The translations under genes were made by a program, and so were the position numbers. Below the pieces are notes generated by a model that did not search any database, was not told where the DNA came from, and was given only the letters and a program-made list of their open reading frames with translations. A DNA stretch of 64,000 nt from Anisodus tanguticus (Eukaryota; Streptophyta; Magnoliopsida; Solanales; Solanaceae), in NCBI GenBank assembly GCA_034509755.1, contig CM067539.1, positions 63,436,513 through 63,500,512 of the forward strand. Direction: 5' to 3'. Positions 1-9,398 of this stretch are shown one piece after another; position 1 is the first letter of the stretch, and every line of letters begins with the position of its first letter.

Positions 1-808
1 ATGATCCTAGTGTGAGTAGGGTCATGAAAGAAGCTGGCTTTTCAAGTACTCAAGTGAAAACCAATGTTGAACAAGCTATAATTTCACTAGACCTCATGTG
101 TACTACTTCTCAAAATCCTTCTCCTTCAAGTAACCCCAAAGTAAATAACAACAACAACCATGTATTCTTTTCTCATGATCAAAGTGGTGGATTATTAAAA
201 GCAAGTTGCAACAAACTAAGTAGTACTCCTAATTCTTTTCCACTACATGTTAAAGATGAGGATGTGATGAGTGTGGTGGAAACTTTAATGAATAGAAGGA
301 GGAAAAGTATAGTGATAGTTGGTGAATGTATTGGTAGCTTAGAAGGGGTGATTAAAGGAGTGATGGATAAAGTTGACAACATTAATGAAGATTGTACTAT
401 TGATCAATCTTTGAAGGAAATTAAGCTCATAAGTGTTCCACTTTCAAGTTTTGCTAATATCCAAAGAGAAGAAGTTGAGCAAAGAATAGGAGAGTTGACT
501 TGCCTTGTGACAAGTCTAGCGGCCAAAGGAGTTCTTTTGTACTTGGGAGATCTCAAGTGGATTACTGATTATAGGGCTAATAATAACAATAATTCAAGTT
601 ACTACTATTATGTGGAACACGTGATAATGGAACTTGGGAGATTGGTTTGTAATATTGGAGAAAATGGAAAATTTTGGCTTGTGGGAATTGCAACATTTCA
701 AACTTACATGAGATGCAGAAGTGGTCATAATTCATTGGAATCTATTTGGGGCTTGCATCCTATTACTATTCCTGCTGGCAGTTTGGGCCTCAGTCTCAAC
801 TCTGACAG
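1..808 (+). CDS. SMAX1-LIKE (SMXL4/5-type) protein, exon cut by the window start
   Basis: The reading frame enters from outside the window (frame base 3) and runs to a GT donor at 809-810. It begins in the second Clp-N repeat (DPSVSRVMKEAGFSS, the family signature) and continues through the degenerate first AAA-like domain (EDVMSVVETLMNRRRKS, IVIVGECIGSLEGV) to IPAGSLGLSLNSD. This pattern fits the SMXL3/4/5 branch of the SMAX1/D53 family. These are nuclear, ClpB-related transcriptional co-repressors; the SMXL3/4/5 members act in phloem development and sugar and stress responses, and unlike SMAX1 and SMXL6-8 are not degraded through MAX2. The exon ends in split codon phase 2 (AG + T of the next exon). 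The upstream exon(s) with the first Clp-N repeat are missing, so the true start is not visible. About 710 residues of the protein lie in this window. Family assignment is strong; the choice between SMXL4 and SMXL5 rests on recalled similarity. Confidence 0.9.
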
Positions 809-1020
809 GTAAAATAAGTTCAAGATTTGTGCAATATCGGCGTATAATTTTGTTTCACTATCAGGTAAAATTCACTTATAATAATAACAGTAAACCTTCA
901 TAGTAAGCATGATATGGTAAACATGGTAAACAAAAGAGTAGAAGATACTAACTTGCTATAACTGGTTAAATTGATCTGTTGGTGTAAAATTCTTTATACG
1001 ATCAGTGTATATTATTTCAA

Positions 1021-1127
1021 TACAATAATAACAACAATATATCCAGTAAAATTTCACAAAATAGAATTTAAAAATGATAGAATGTACGCAGATCTTAGTT
1101 CTACCTTTGGAGGTAGGGAGACAGTGA
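1021..1127 (-). mobile_element. TS-like SINE, 3' fragment
   Basis: Read on the - strand this matches the 3' half of the Solanaceae TS SINE: the CTACC...GGTAG stem region (around 1101-1116), the TGCGTACA box (rc of 1083-1090), and a degenerate TTG-type tail (CAATAATAACAACAA on the + strand at 1023-1037). The tRNA-related head is absent. The copy is old and diverged, and lies in the SMXL intron. Confidence 0.6.
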
Positions 1128-1615
1128 ATATTACTTCAATCCAAAATAAAATAGTTTTTCGTTCTTTTCTTCTTGAATTTGATTTTATTTGGTGTATGTT
1201 CATTACCAAAATTTCTGTGATTAAGAAATTGTCCTACAATCAAAACCGATGCTAGATTTCTAGGAGTTCCTTTTTTATTAATCGAAAGTAAGTATCCTAA
1301 TATCTTGTGCTGAAAATATTAGTACATGAAAGAGAAAGTAGAAAAAGTATTACCATCCTTTTTATATTTCTATTAGTAGTATATATTCCTTAAAAGCATT
1401 ACTCCTTAATCCTTCTTTTAACTTTATTCTTCTTCTTCTCATTCTAGGTAATTTGTTGTTTGACCATTCACTTTTCCCTTTTCCTTTCTTTTTCCTCCAC
1501 TTTCATTATGGTCGGTTATCTCTTTAATTCCCTCAAAATATGGGAAAGTAAAGTAAAAAACCAATTCTAGCTTCACACAGGGTAATCACTTGAAAAAAAA
1601 ATTTAGCGATAGGAC

Positions 1616-1898
1616 GGTTAAATATACACGTGATATACACTTATCATAAGTAGTGTATATCACGGTTTGGTGTAATATTGTACCCGTAATTAGTGTATAT
1701 CACGGTTTTGGGGCAAAATTATAGTGTAAATAATTGTATTAATTAGCATTGTACACTTACCATAATTATAGGATTCTTGTACTACTAGAATAGGGTTTTT
1801 GGAGTAGAATAGGAATAGGATTTTCCTATTATGGAAAATTGTAAATTGTATATATACTCTTTCATTAATGAAAATAATCAAGGAGATTATTCTTTTCA
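1616..1898 (+). repeat. 5' LTR of Copia element A
   Basis: The left LTR begins GGTTAAATATACACG where the right copy has TGTTAAATATACATG, so the first base is mutated from the standard TG; it ends TTTTCA at 1898. It contains inverted repeats built on GTGATATACACTT / AGTGTATATCAC (about 1624-1664) and a TATATATAC box near 1849. It is 283 bp against 299 bp for the right LTR, mainly because a stretch near 1683 is missing. Confidence 0.9.
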
Positions 1899-1910
1899 TG
1901 GTATCAGAGG
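1899..1910 (+). other. Primer-binding site (initiator tRNA-Met) of element A
   Basis: TGGTATCAGAGG follows the LTR end directly. It is complementary to the 3' end of plant initiator tRNA-Met except at the last base, the usual primer for Copia elements. Confidence 0.9.
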
Positions 1911-2053
1911 TCTAGGTTTCATATTTTCCTCTCAAATTTCCGTCCAAACAGCCGCGGTTCCGAGCACTTCTTCTCGGTTTTCGTGCCCGAAATTGTTTTT
2001 TTTCTCTTCCCAATTTTTCCCCTAATCCCTTCCTCACGTCGTTCGTTGCTAAT

Positions 2054-2860
2054 ATGGATAAGAACACGTTTCACCCTGCCCTTACTATTTCTAACATCAA
2101 GAATCACATCCCTATCATTCTTGAAATAGAAAACGTCCACTACGCGACGTGGGTCGAACTGTTCAAAGTTCACGCACGTTCGTATCAAGTCCTCCACCAC
2201 ATAATTCCCTCGGACCCTGCACATACGGAGGTGCCTAAACCCGAGGATGATCCTAAATTGTGGACGACCATTGATGCTACCGTTCTTCAGTGGATTTACT
2301 CCACTATCTCTACCGACTTATTGCAAACGATTATCGAACTAGACGCTACGGCGATGGCGGCTTGGAATAGAGTACATGATATATTCCAAAATAATCAAAA
2401 TTCTCGTGTTGTTACCCTTGAGCAGGAATTCTGCCACGTCAATATGGAAGACTTCCCCAACGTTTCATCATACTGTAAAAGGTTAAAGGATTTGGCGGAC
2501 CAACTTCGCAACGTTGGTGCTCCCGTTACAAACGATCGTTTTGTCCTTCAGATGGTCGCAGGCCTATCTGAGGCCTATAGTGGTGTCGGTACGCTTCTTC
2601 GTCAAAGCAGTCCTCTTCCGCAATTTTATCAGGCCCGCTCCATGCTCACCCTCTAAAAAAGCAGGATTGGATAAGAAAGCGGCTACTGGGGCCCCTCCTG
2701 TCGTCATGATGACCGAGTCCAACTTTTCTCCGTCCGTCTCCAACAGTTTCGGCCAAAAGCGCAATAACGGTGGCGGCAACAAGGGGTAAAATCGCAAGAA
2801 TAATGGTGAAAATCGTGGCGGAAACCGAGGTGGACATAACGGGGGTGCCAGTGGGCCGCA
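2054..2860 (+). pseudogene. Copia gag, element A, frameshifted
   Basis: The frame opens MDKNTFHPALTISN at 2054 and stays open for 200 codons to MLTL. It shows the UBN2-type Copia gag fold seen in the sister gag (WVELFKVHARSYQVLHHI; LQWIYSTISTDLLQTI; LEQEFCHVNMEDFP; YCKRLKDLADQLRNVGAP). At about 2654 a one-base loss creates a stop; the sister copy (54343-55452) reads through with TLEEAGLAKK. The frame then continues as a glycine- and asparagine-rich tail to about 2860. Gag would form the virus-like particle in the cytoplasm. The product is not expected to be functional. Confidence 0.85.
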
Positions 2861-3099
2861 AGCCAACTGGCCACAGTCCTGGGGCCCATGGGTGTGGAAC
2901 TGGGCCAGTGGGCCTGGGCCCAATAGCCCATATTACCCACCACATACTCCGTATTCGACATGGGCACAATTTCGAATTTCAGCAGGCCACTCCATCAGGC
3001 CACCACTACAACCCAAGAGTTACTGCTGGGCTGGGGTAGCAAGTAGGCATGCTTGGGCCTCAGCCCCACCATGCCGCGGGACCCACCCCTATCGACATT

Positions 3100-6000
3100 G
3101 AAGCCACGATGCACACACTTAGATTAAATCCTCCGGATGCAAATTGGTACATGGACACCGGAGCCACTACCCACATGATGTCCGACTAAGGTACTCTCTC
3201 GTCTTATTCCAATTTGAGCAGTAATCGTGGTATAATTGTTAGTAATGACAATTTGATTCCAATTCATGGTTACGGTCATAAAACTTTGTCTCCCCCTTCC
3301 CCCCATCCAACTCCTGTCTTAAAAAATACCCTTCATGCCCCTAAATTAATTAAAAATTTGGTGTCTGCCGTAAATTCACCGTTGATAATTCTGTTTCTGT
3401 TGAATTTGATCCTTTTGGATTTTTTTTGAAGGATTTCAAGACGGGGATTCCTCTAATGAGATGTGATAATTGGGGAGATCTTTATCCTATCACGCCCACC
3501 TCCGGTCTATCGAGTCCATCCTTGCCATCTACTTTTGCAGCTCTCGCTCCTTCCTTATGGCATGCACGTTTTGGTTATCCTGGGTCGTCTATTGTTTCCT
3601 CTTTACATAAAAACAACTTTATTTCGTGTAAGGGTACGCGTAGTACTCCGAATTGTCAATCTTGCTCTTTAGGAAAATTTGTTAGATTGCCGTTTGTAGA
3701 CTCTAATTCTCATACTTTAATGTCATTTGATATTATTCATAGCGATTTATGGACATCTCCTGTTCTCAACTCTTTGAGTCATTGTTATTATGTTCTTTTT
3801 TATGATTATTCTGATATTTTATAGACTTTTTCATTAGCGAAAAAATCTCATGTTTTTTTCCAATTTCGTAAAATTTAGAGTATTCATCCGCACCTAATTC
3901 GAACGGAAAATAAAAAATATTCAATGTGATAATGACAAAGAATATGATAATGGGGTGTTTCGGGAGTTTTGTGCTAATAATGGAATCAATTTTCGTTTCC
4001 CTTGTCCTCATACGTCCTCACAAAATGGGAAAGTTGAACGCAAAATTCATACCATTAATAATATCGTCCGCACTTTATTAGTCCATGCTTTCGTACCCCC
4101 TTCCTTTTGGCATCATGCTCTACACATGGCTACCTATCTTCTTAACATTATTCCTTCCAAAGGTTTAGCATATTCCTCCCCCTTTCAAATCTTATATAAT
4201 AAGACTCCGTCGTATTCACATTTTAGGGTCTTTGGGTGCTTATGTTATCCACTATTTCTGTCCACCACAATTAACAAACTTCAGGTACGTTCTACCCCTT
4301 GTGCATTTTTGGGTTATCCATCTAATCATCGTGGCTACAAATGCTTTAATTTATACTCTAATAAAATCATCATTAGTCGTCATATTATTTTTAATGAAAC
4401 CCAATTTCCATTTGCAAACGTGAGTAGTCCCTCGCCTAGTTCGTATAATTTTTTGGATGATACCATCTCTCCATAATTTACCATTTTTCAGACATGTCCC
4501 GCACCAAAAATCCGCCAACGGGCCCACTGCCCGCTGGACCTACTTTTACGCCGATCCCCACTGTTTCTAGTCCAGTAACTGGGCCAGTTTCAGCCCCAAT
4601 TTCGGTAATTGGGCCAGTTGCCCAGCCCAATACTGAAACTGGTCCAGTCTCGGCTCCTATTTTCCAAGTTTGGGCCAGCATGCCCACTGCCTGCTGGCCA
4701 GTCCGTCACCTATCCCGATGTTTCCCAAAATCCACCCAATTCTCCCCCGAGTCACAAACCGGTCACTCGTAGTCAACGAGGTATTTTTAAACCAAAAATA
4801 TATTTTAATTTAAATTATAATGTTCTTAAATCCCCTCTACCCCGTAATCTCGTGTCCGCCTTAAATGATCCGAATTGGAAATTGGCTCTGACCGACGAAT
4901 ATAATGTTCTTATTGCAAATAAGGCATGGGAGTTGATACCCCGTCCTTCTGGTGTTAATATTATTAGGTCTATATGGATTTTAACTCATAAAGATAATTA
5001 TGACGATTCTTTTGTGAGGCATAAGGCTCGTCTTGTAGGTGTTGGTAAGACTCAGCAGTTTGGTGTGGATTGTGGTGAGACATTTAGTCCGGTGGTCAAG
5101 TCGGCTATCATTCGCACTGTGCTCAGCTTGGCTCTCTCGAAAACATGGCCCAATGATCATTTAGATGTGAAGAATGTTTTCTTACATGGTGATCTTAAGG
5201 AGACAATTTACATGCATCATTTGGTATAAGAGATTTGCAAACTATGTTTCGACTATTGGGTTCTCTCACATCAGGCCTGATAATTCGTTATTCATATATC
5301 GTCGTGGTACTTCCATGACTTATATTTTGTTATATGTGGATGATATTATCTTGACTGCCTCCACTGATGCTTTGCGCAAGACGATCATGACCATGCTCAA
5401 TTCTAAGTTTGCTATGAAAGACTTGGGGCCCTTGAGTTATTTTTTGGGGATTGTTGTCTCTCGTCATGCAGATGGGTTGTTCTTATCCCAACGCAAGTAT
5501 GCATCTGAGATTATTGAGCATGTTGGCATGTCTTCTTGCAAGTCTACTTCCACTCCATTTGATACTAAACTCAAGTTGGGTGCTGCGGCTGACTCAGCTT
5601 ACGAGGATCCGACCCGCTATCGCAGTCTTGCAGGGGCCCTTCAGTAAATTATTTTCACGAGATCAGATATTATGTATGCCGTATAGCATGTGTGCTTGTT
5701 TATGCATGATCCTAGGGTTGAACACATGAATGCGCTCAAATGCATTATTCGATACATCCAGGGAACACTTGACTATGGCTTACATTTATATCCGTCTTCG
5801 ATATCTACACTTGTCTCGTATACAAATGCTGACTGGGGTGGTTTTCCGAATAATAGACATTCCACGTCTGGCTATTGCATGTTTCTTGGTAATAACTTGG
5901 TCTCATGGTCTGTGAAGCATCAGTCTACATTGTCACGCTCTAGTGTAGAGGTCGAGTATCGAGGGGTGGCCAATGTGGTTTCTGAATCATGTTGATTACG

Positions 6001-6300
6001 TAATCTTCTTTTAGAGCTTCATTGTCCTATTCAGAAAGCTACTTTGGTTTATTGTGATAATGTTAGTGTCATCTACCTTTCTGGTAATCCAGTTCAACAC
6101 CAGCGCACTAAACACATCGAGATGGACATTCACTTTGTTCGTGAAAAGGTAGCTCGTGGACAAGTACGTGTTTGCCATGTCCCTTCCCGGTATCAAATTG
6201 CAGACGTCTTTACAAAGGGTCTTCCCTCGGTCCTTTTTGAAAATTTTAGGGACAGTCTCAGCGTACGAAGACCGCCCGCTATAACTGCGGGTGTGTGTTA
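3100..6300 (+). pseudogene. Copia pol (protease-integrase-RT-RNase H), element A, degraded
   Basis: Protease: WYMDTGATTHM near 3147-3180, then a stop where the frame should go on (3187). GAG-pre-integrase and the start of integrase: 3426-3824 (LWHARFGYPG; DIIHSDLWTSP), ended by TAG where LW is expected. Integrase C-terminal half: 3955-4476 (HTSSQNGKVERKIHTINN; FRVFGCLCYP). RT: 4790-5229 (DCGETFSPVVKSA; HLDVKNVFLHGDL), then a deletion near 5220, then 5225-5646 with the YVDD active site at 5333-5344. RNase H: 5690-6300 (YTNADWGG; VYCDNVSVIYL; QHQRTKHIEMDIHFVRE), with TGA for Trp near 5994. Family and order are certain; function is lost. Confidence 0.9.
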
Positions 6301-6594
6301 AATATACATGTGATATACAGTTACCATAAGTAGTGTATATCACGGTTTGGTGTAATATTGTACCCGTGATTTACACTTCCCATAATTAGTATATATCACA
6401 GTTTTGGGGCTAAATTATAGTGTAAATAATTGTATTAATTAGCATTGTACACTTACCATAATTATAAGATTCTTGTACTACTATAATAAGGTTTTGAGAG
6501 TAGAATAGGAATAGGATTTTCCTATTATGGAAAATTGTAAATTGTATATATACTCTTTCATTAATGAAAATAATCGAGGGGATTATTTCTTTCA
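6296..6594 (+). repeat. 3' LTR of Copia element A
   Basis: Starts TGTTAAATATAC and ends CTTTCA, TG...CA as usual. A purine/G-rich tract (GCGGGTGTG, 6287-6295) precedes it as polypurine tract. It shares the TATATATAC box and the GTGATATAC inverted repeats with the left copy. The two LTRs differ by many substitutions, so the insertion is not recent. Confidence 0.9.
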
Positions 6595-6611
6595 AGGACA
6601 ACTTTATCACT

Positions 6612-6735
6612 AAAAAGGGCATTTCGGTGCACTAAGCTTCCGCTATGCACGGGGTCTGAGGAAGGGCCGGACCACAAGGGTCAGTTGTACGAAGCCTTAC
6701 CTTGTATTTTCTGTCAGAGGCTATTTCCACGGCTA
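6612..6735 (-). mobile_element. Au-like SINE, body fragment
   Basis: On the + strand it reads GGTGCACTAAGCTTCCGC, CACGGGGTCTGAGGAAGG and GCCGGACCACAAGGGTC, then GAAGCCTTACCTTG and GGCTATTTCCACGGCT. These are the conserved blocks of the Au SINE family in reverse. The tRNA-derived head, which should follow to the right, is missing. It sits just beyond the target duplication of element A, inside the SMXL intron. Confidence 0.65.
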
Positions 6736-6916
6736 AACAACAAAAATATGTTGCTAATTCTATTTAATGATGAATTAATAACGGATTATCAAAAATCTTG
6801 TTGGCTACTGACTATTTAGCGACCGAAATTCATAGTAATTCCTATTTTTATTATAGTGAATGTTTTTGTCAACTTATATAATAATTGTTTCTATGCTTTT
6901 TATATTTGTATATCAG

Positions 6917-7169
6917 TGATACACAACTTGAACTTAGAAGCAAGGCATCTGAAAATGAATCTAGTGGGATGATTGTTGATAGTGGGGATGATTATCTTGT
7001 GAAGCAATTGACTTGTTGTGCTGATTGCTCTGCCAAGTTCAAAGTAGAAGCATTAAGCATACAACAAAATAATGCTTCTAACATTGAATCTTCAACATTG
7101 TCCTCAAGTTTACCTTCATGGCTTAAAGATGAGAGGCAAAGACTTTATAGTAATCATCATCATGATCAG
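6917..7169 (+). CDS. SMAX1-LIKE protein, middle exon
   Basis: Runs from the acceptor at 6916 to a CAG|GTTAAT donor at 7169/7170, ending in phase 0. It encodes SDTQLELRSKASENESSG, then a cysteine pair typical of the family linker (TCCADCSAKFKVEA) and LPSWLKDERQRLYSN before the exon ends at HHHDQ. In the SMXL family this is the linker between the first AAA-like domain and the middle region. Joined to its neighbours it makes an unbroken frame. The next intron is only 100 bp (7170-7269, TTTTCGTTCAG acceptor). Confidence 0.88.
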
Positions 7170-7269
7170 GTTAATTATATTACCTTATCAGCTTCCAAAA
7201 TTTCATTTAACTTTAGGCCATCTAATTTTTCCTCGGAAACTCTAACTTGAAATTTTTGTTTTCGTTCAG

Positions 7270-8343
7270 AAGGGTGTGTCAGTTGAACAGCTCTCCAAGA
7301 AGTGGAATTCAATATGCAACTTGTCTCACGGAAAAACCAAGACGTTTGAAAGAAGTTTAACCTTTCCTGCATCAACATCGCCTTCTTCAATATTCAATTC
7401 GACATTTCTTGATCCTGAAGTACACACATGGAGGGAGAAAAATGATACGACACGCGAAACAAGTTTGAGAATCTACATTCCTGAGCATAGTGATAGTGAC
7501 CCTAGAAATGTGTTTTCTTCAAGTAATCCAAATTCTACTCCTAATTCCGCTTCCTCAAGTGATCAAATCATGGAGATGGAGTACTACCTATCAATGTTCA
7601 AGGAGTTCAATTCAGAAAACTTGAACATTCTTTGCAATGCATTGGAGGAGAAAGTGCCATGGCAAAAAGATATCATAAAAGAAATTTCAAGGACAATATT
7701 GCAATGTAGGTCAGGAATGATAAAAAGAAATGGTGAAGCCAAAGAAGAAACTTGGTTATTTTTCCTAGGCTATGATGTTCAAGCAAAGGAAAAAATTGCA
7801 AGGGAATTGGCTAAGGTTGTGTTTGGTTCTTATTCGAGATTCACATCGATTGCTTTGAGCAGTTTTTCTTCGACGAAGTTGGATTACAAAAGGTCGCGAG
7901 ATGAACAAAGTTGTAGCTACATTGAGAGATTTGCACAAGGGGTTTCTTCGAATCCTCATCGAGTTTTCTTGGTGGAGGATTTGGAACAAGTGGACTATTG
8001 TTCTCAAAGGGGAATCAAGAAGGCAATTGAAAGAGGGAAAATTACAAATTCAAGTGGTGAAGAAGTAAGTCTAAGTGATGCCATTATCATTTTAAGTTGT
8101 GATAATGAGAGCTTTATTAGTTCTAGGTCATCAAGAGGTGTTTCTCCTTGTGATGGATCAGACAGTGAGGATAAAGGGACAACTATAATGGAGCAAACTA
8201 AAAGTATCCCTTGTGTTTCTTTGGATTTAAACATCTCCATTGATGATCATGAATGTGTTGATTATCAACAGTCTAATATTGATGATATTAGGCTTCCTGA
8301 AAGTGTTGATAGATGCATTATCTTTAGAATTCAAGAAATTTAG
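7270..8343 (+). CDS. SMAX1-LIKE protein, last exon with EAR motif
   Basis: Begins KGVSVEQLSKKWNSICN and ends at TAG 8341-8343. It holds the second AAA-like domain: ENLNILCNALEEKVPWQKD, then LFFLGYDVQAKEKIARELAK, where the nucleotide-binding loop is degenerate as in the SMXL4/5 branch, then SYIERFAQGVSSNPHRVFLVEDLEQ and NSSGEEVSLSDAIIILS. No RGKT degradation motif is visible. The EAR motif LDLN lies in SLDLNISIDD, 37-40 residues before the end; in SMXLs it recruits TOPLESS co-repressors. The stop follows PESVDRCIIFRIQEI, where SMXL4-type proteins normally end, so the C-terminus looks complete. This is the only gene in the window that looks intact. Confidence 0.92.
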   Translation, partial: KGVSVEQLSKKWNSICNLSHGKTKTFERSLTFPASTSPSSIFNSTFLDPEVHTWREKNDTTRETSLRIYIPEHSDSDPRNVFSSSNPNSTPNSASSSDQIMEMEYYLSMFKEFNSENLNILCNALEEKVPWQKDIIKEISRTILQCRSGMIKRNGEAKEETWLFFLGYDVQAKEKIARELAKVVFGSYSRFTSIALSSFSSTKLDYKRSRDEQSCSYIERFAQGVSSNPHRVFLVEDLEQVDYCSQRGIKKAIERGKITNSSGEEVSLSDAIIILSCDNESFISSRSSRGVSPCDGSDSEDKGTTIMEQTKSIPCVSLDLNISIDDHECVDYQQSNIDDIRLPESVDRCIIFRIQEI

Positions 8344-9168
8344 GAGAATAAGTTAAACATCTAATGTAATGATTGATTATGTGATGAGAACTTGTCACAC
8401 TTTTCTTTGTATCTTTTTCACTATTTAGTTAGTAAGTCAAAGAGTTTACTTCTATCTTTTTACTCCGATATTATTATTTTTTTGTAAATAGAACGTCCGT
8501 TAGAAGTCAAAGAGTTTTCTATACAGTGTATCAATATTACATACATGATATACATATCGTATATGTGCACATTGACATGCATACTATACATAGTGACATA
8601 CAAATATATATGAAAAAAAGAAGTTGAGTAACCCACAGGAGAGTAGTACTCCGGTGAAGAAGCGGAACTCCTGCGATTATATTTGTATATAGTGACATAC
8701 AAATATACACATGGAAAAAATCACGAGCATAACTCCGGCGACGGTGAACGTTAGGACGGAAACAAGGAGGGCTAGCTTTTGTGGAAGACAGAAATTAAGA
8801 AGAAAGCAAAGATCTCAAAAATTCCTAATTTTGTGAAATTATTTTGGAAGTTATATATAATATATGAATATTTTGTTATAATGTTTTGAAATTTAAGTAG
8901 TATATTATTATTATACTGCAAATATGTCGTGTATTTGTGTAAACTTTCCTTACAGGGTCTTGAAATGGTCAGTTGCACAAATCTACGTTCTAGGACCAAT
9001 AAGAAGACCTAGAGGCCCAAATATATCCCGGTGTTAAGCTGAGGTAGGCCGGGGGTAAGAAGAAGGCTTAAATCACTAGAAAAGAAGTCACAGATCTAGA
9101 AAGAGTATGGGTGAGGAGCCCAAATGGAAAGAGTAGAGTAGGGGAATTTATCAGTTATATACACTAAC
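8344..9168. other. 3' flank of the SMXL gene, no gene seen
   Basis: AT-rich 3' untranslated and intergenic DNA. A 20-bp direct repeat (core ATAGTGACATACAAATAT) occurs at about 8587-8606 and 8689-8708. No coding frame or RNA gene is supported. A polyadenylation site is likely within the first few hundred bases but no single signal stands out. Confidence 0.5.
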
Positions 9169-9398
9169 GGCTCATTTTGTACGAGGGATAAGAAATAATT
9201 AATCTCGAGATTAAATTTGAGATGAGTTTATCTCATATTTAGTTGGAATAAAATCGCAATATAACTAATTCTGAGATTAGTTATTCCGAAATTATAGTGT
9301 TATTTTTATCTATGTGGGAGGGTGGGATAACAACCCTGGGATAACTAATCTCGCGATAATTTATCCTGGAATAACTTGTTCCCCAACCAAACGATCCC
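9169..9398. mobile_element. hAT-like MITE
   Basis: The right end is TTGTTCCCCAACCAAACGAT-CCC, preceded by repeated GATAACTAATCTCGCGATAA blocks. The left end (GGCTCATTTTGTACG, then AATTAATCTCGAGATTA) is an imperfect inverted match. This is the common Solanaceae MITE layout with GGG(A/C)YCGTTTGGT ends. No clean 8-bp duplication was found, so the exact ends are approximate. Confidence 0.5.

Larger units (their letters stand above)
1616..6594 (+). mobile_element. Complete Copia LTR retrotransposon inserted in the SMXL intron (element A)
   Basis: Two direct LTRs (1616-1898 and 6296-6594) flank a 4.4-kb interior. The 5-bp duplication AGGAC is exact on both sides (1611-1615 and 6595-6599). A primer-binding site complementary to initiator tRNA-Met follows the left LTR. 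Domain order is gag, protease, integrase, RT, RNase H, which is Copia. The size (4979 bp) and short LTRs suggest the Ale/Retrofit side of the superfamily, but this is not proven. It lies in the same direction as the host gene. All coding is broken, so it cannot move on its own. A sister copy (element B) lies at 51237-55879 on the other strand. Confidence 0.95.
809..6916 (+). other. 6.1-kb intron of the SMXL gene carrying transposons
   Basis: The donor is CAG|GTAAAA at 808/809 and the acceptor TATCAG|TG ends at 6916. Joining 808 to 6917 restores the frame and gives LSLNSD-S-DTQLEL, as expected for the family. The intron holds a TS-like SINE fragment (1021-1127), a complete Copia element (1616-6594) and an Au-like SINE fragment (6612-6735). 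Without the Copia and one copy of its 5-bp duplication, the intron would be about 1.1 kb. The small reading frames at 721-903 and 971-1255 fall in the intron and are not genes. Confidence 0.85.

Noticed and set aside
971..1255. 94-codon ORF downstream of the first SMXL exon
   Set aside because: Lies wholly in the intron, covers a reversed SINE fragment and has no protein-like pattern.
2564..2969. Pro/Gly-rich ORFs on the - strand inside element A
   Set aside because: Shadow frames opposite the TGGGCC-rich gag tail.
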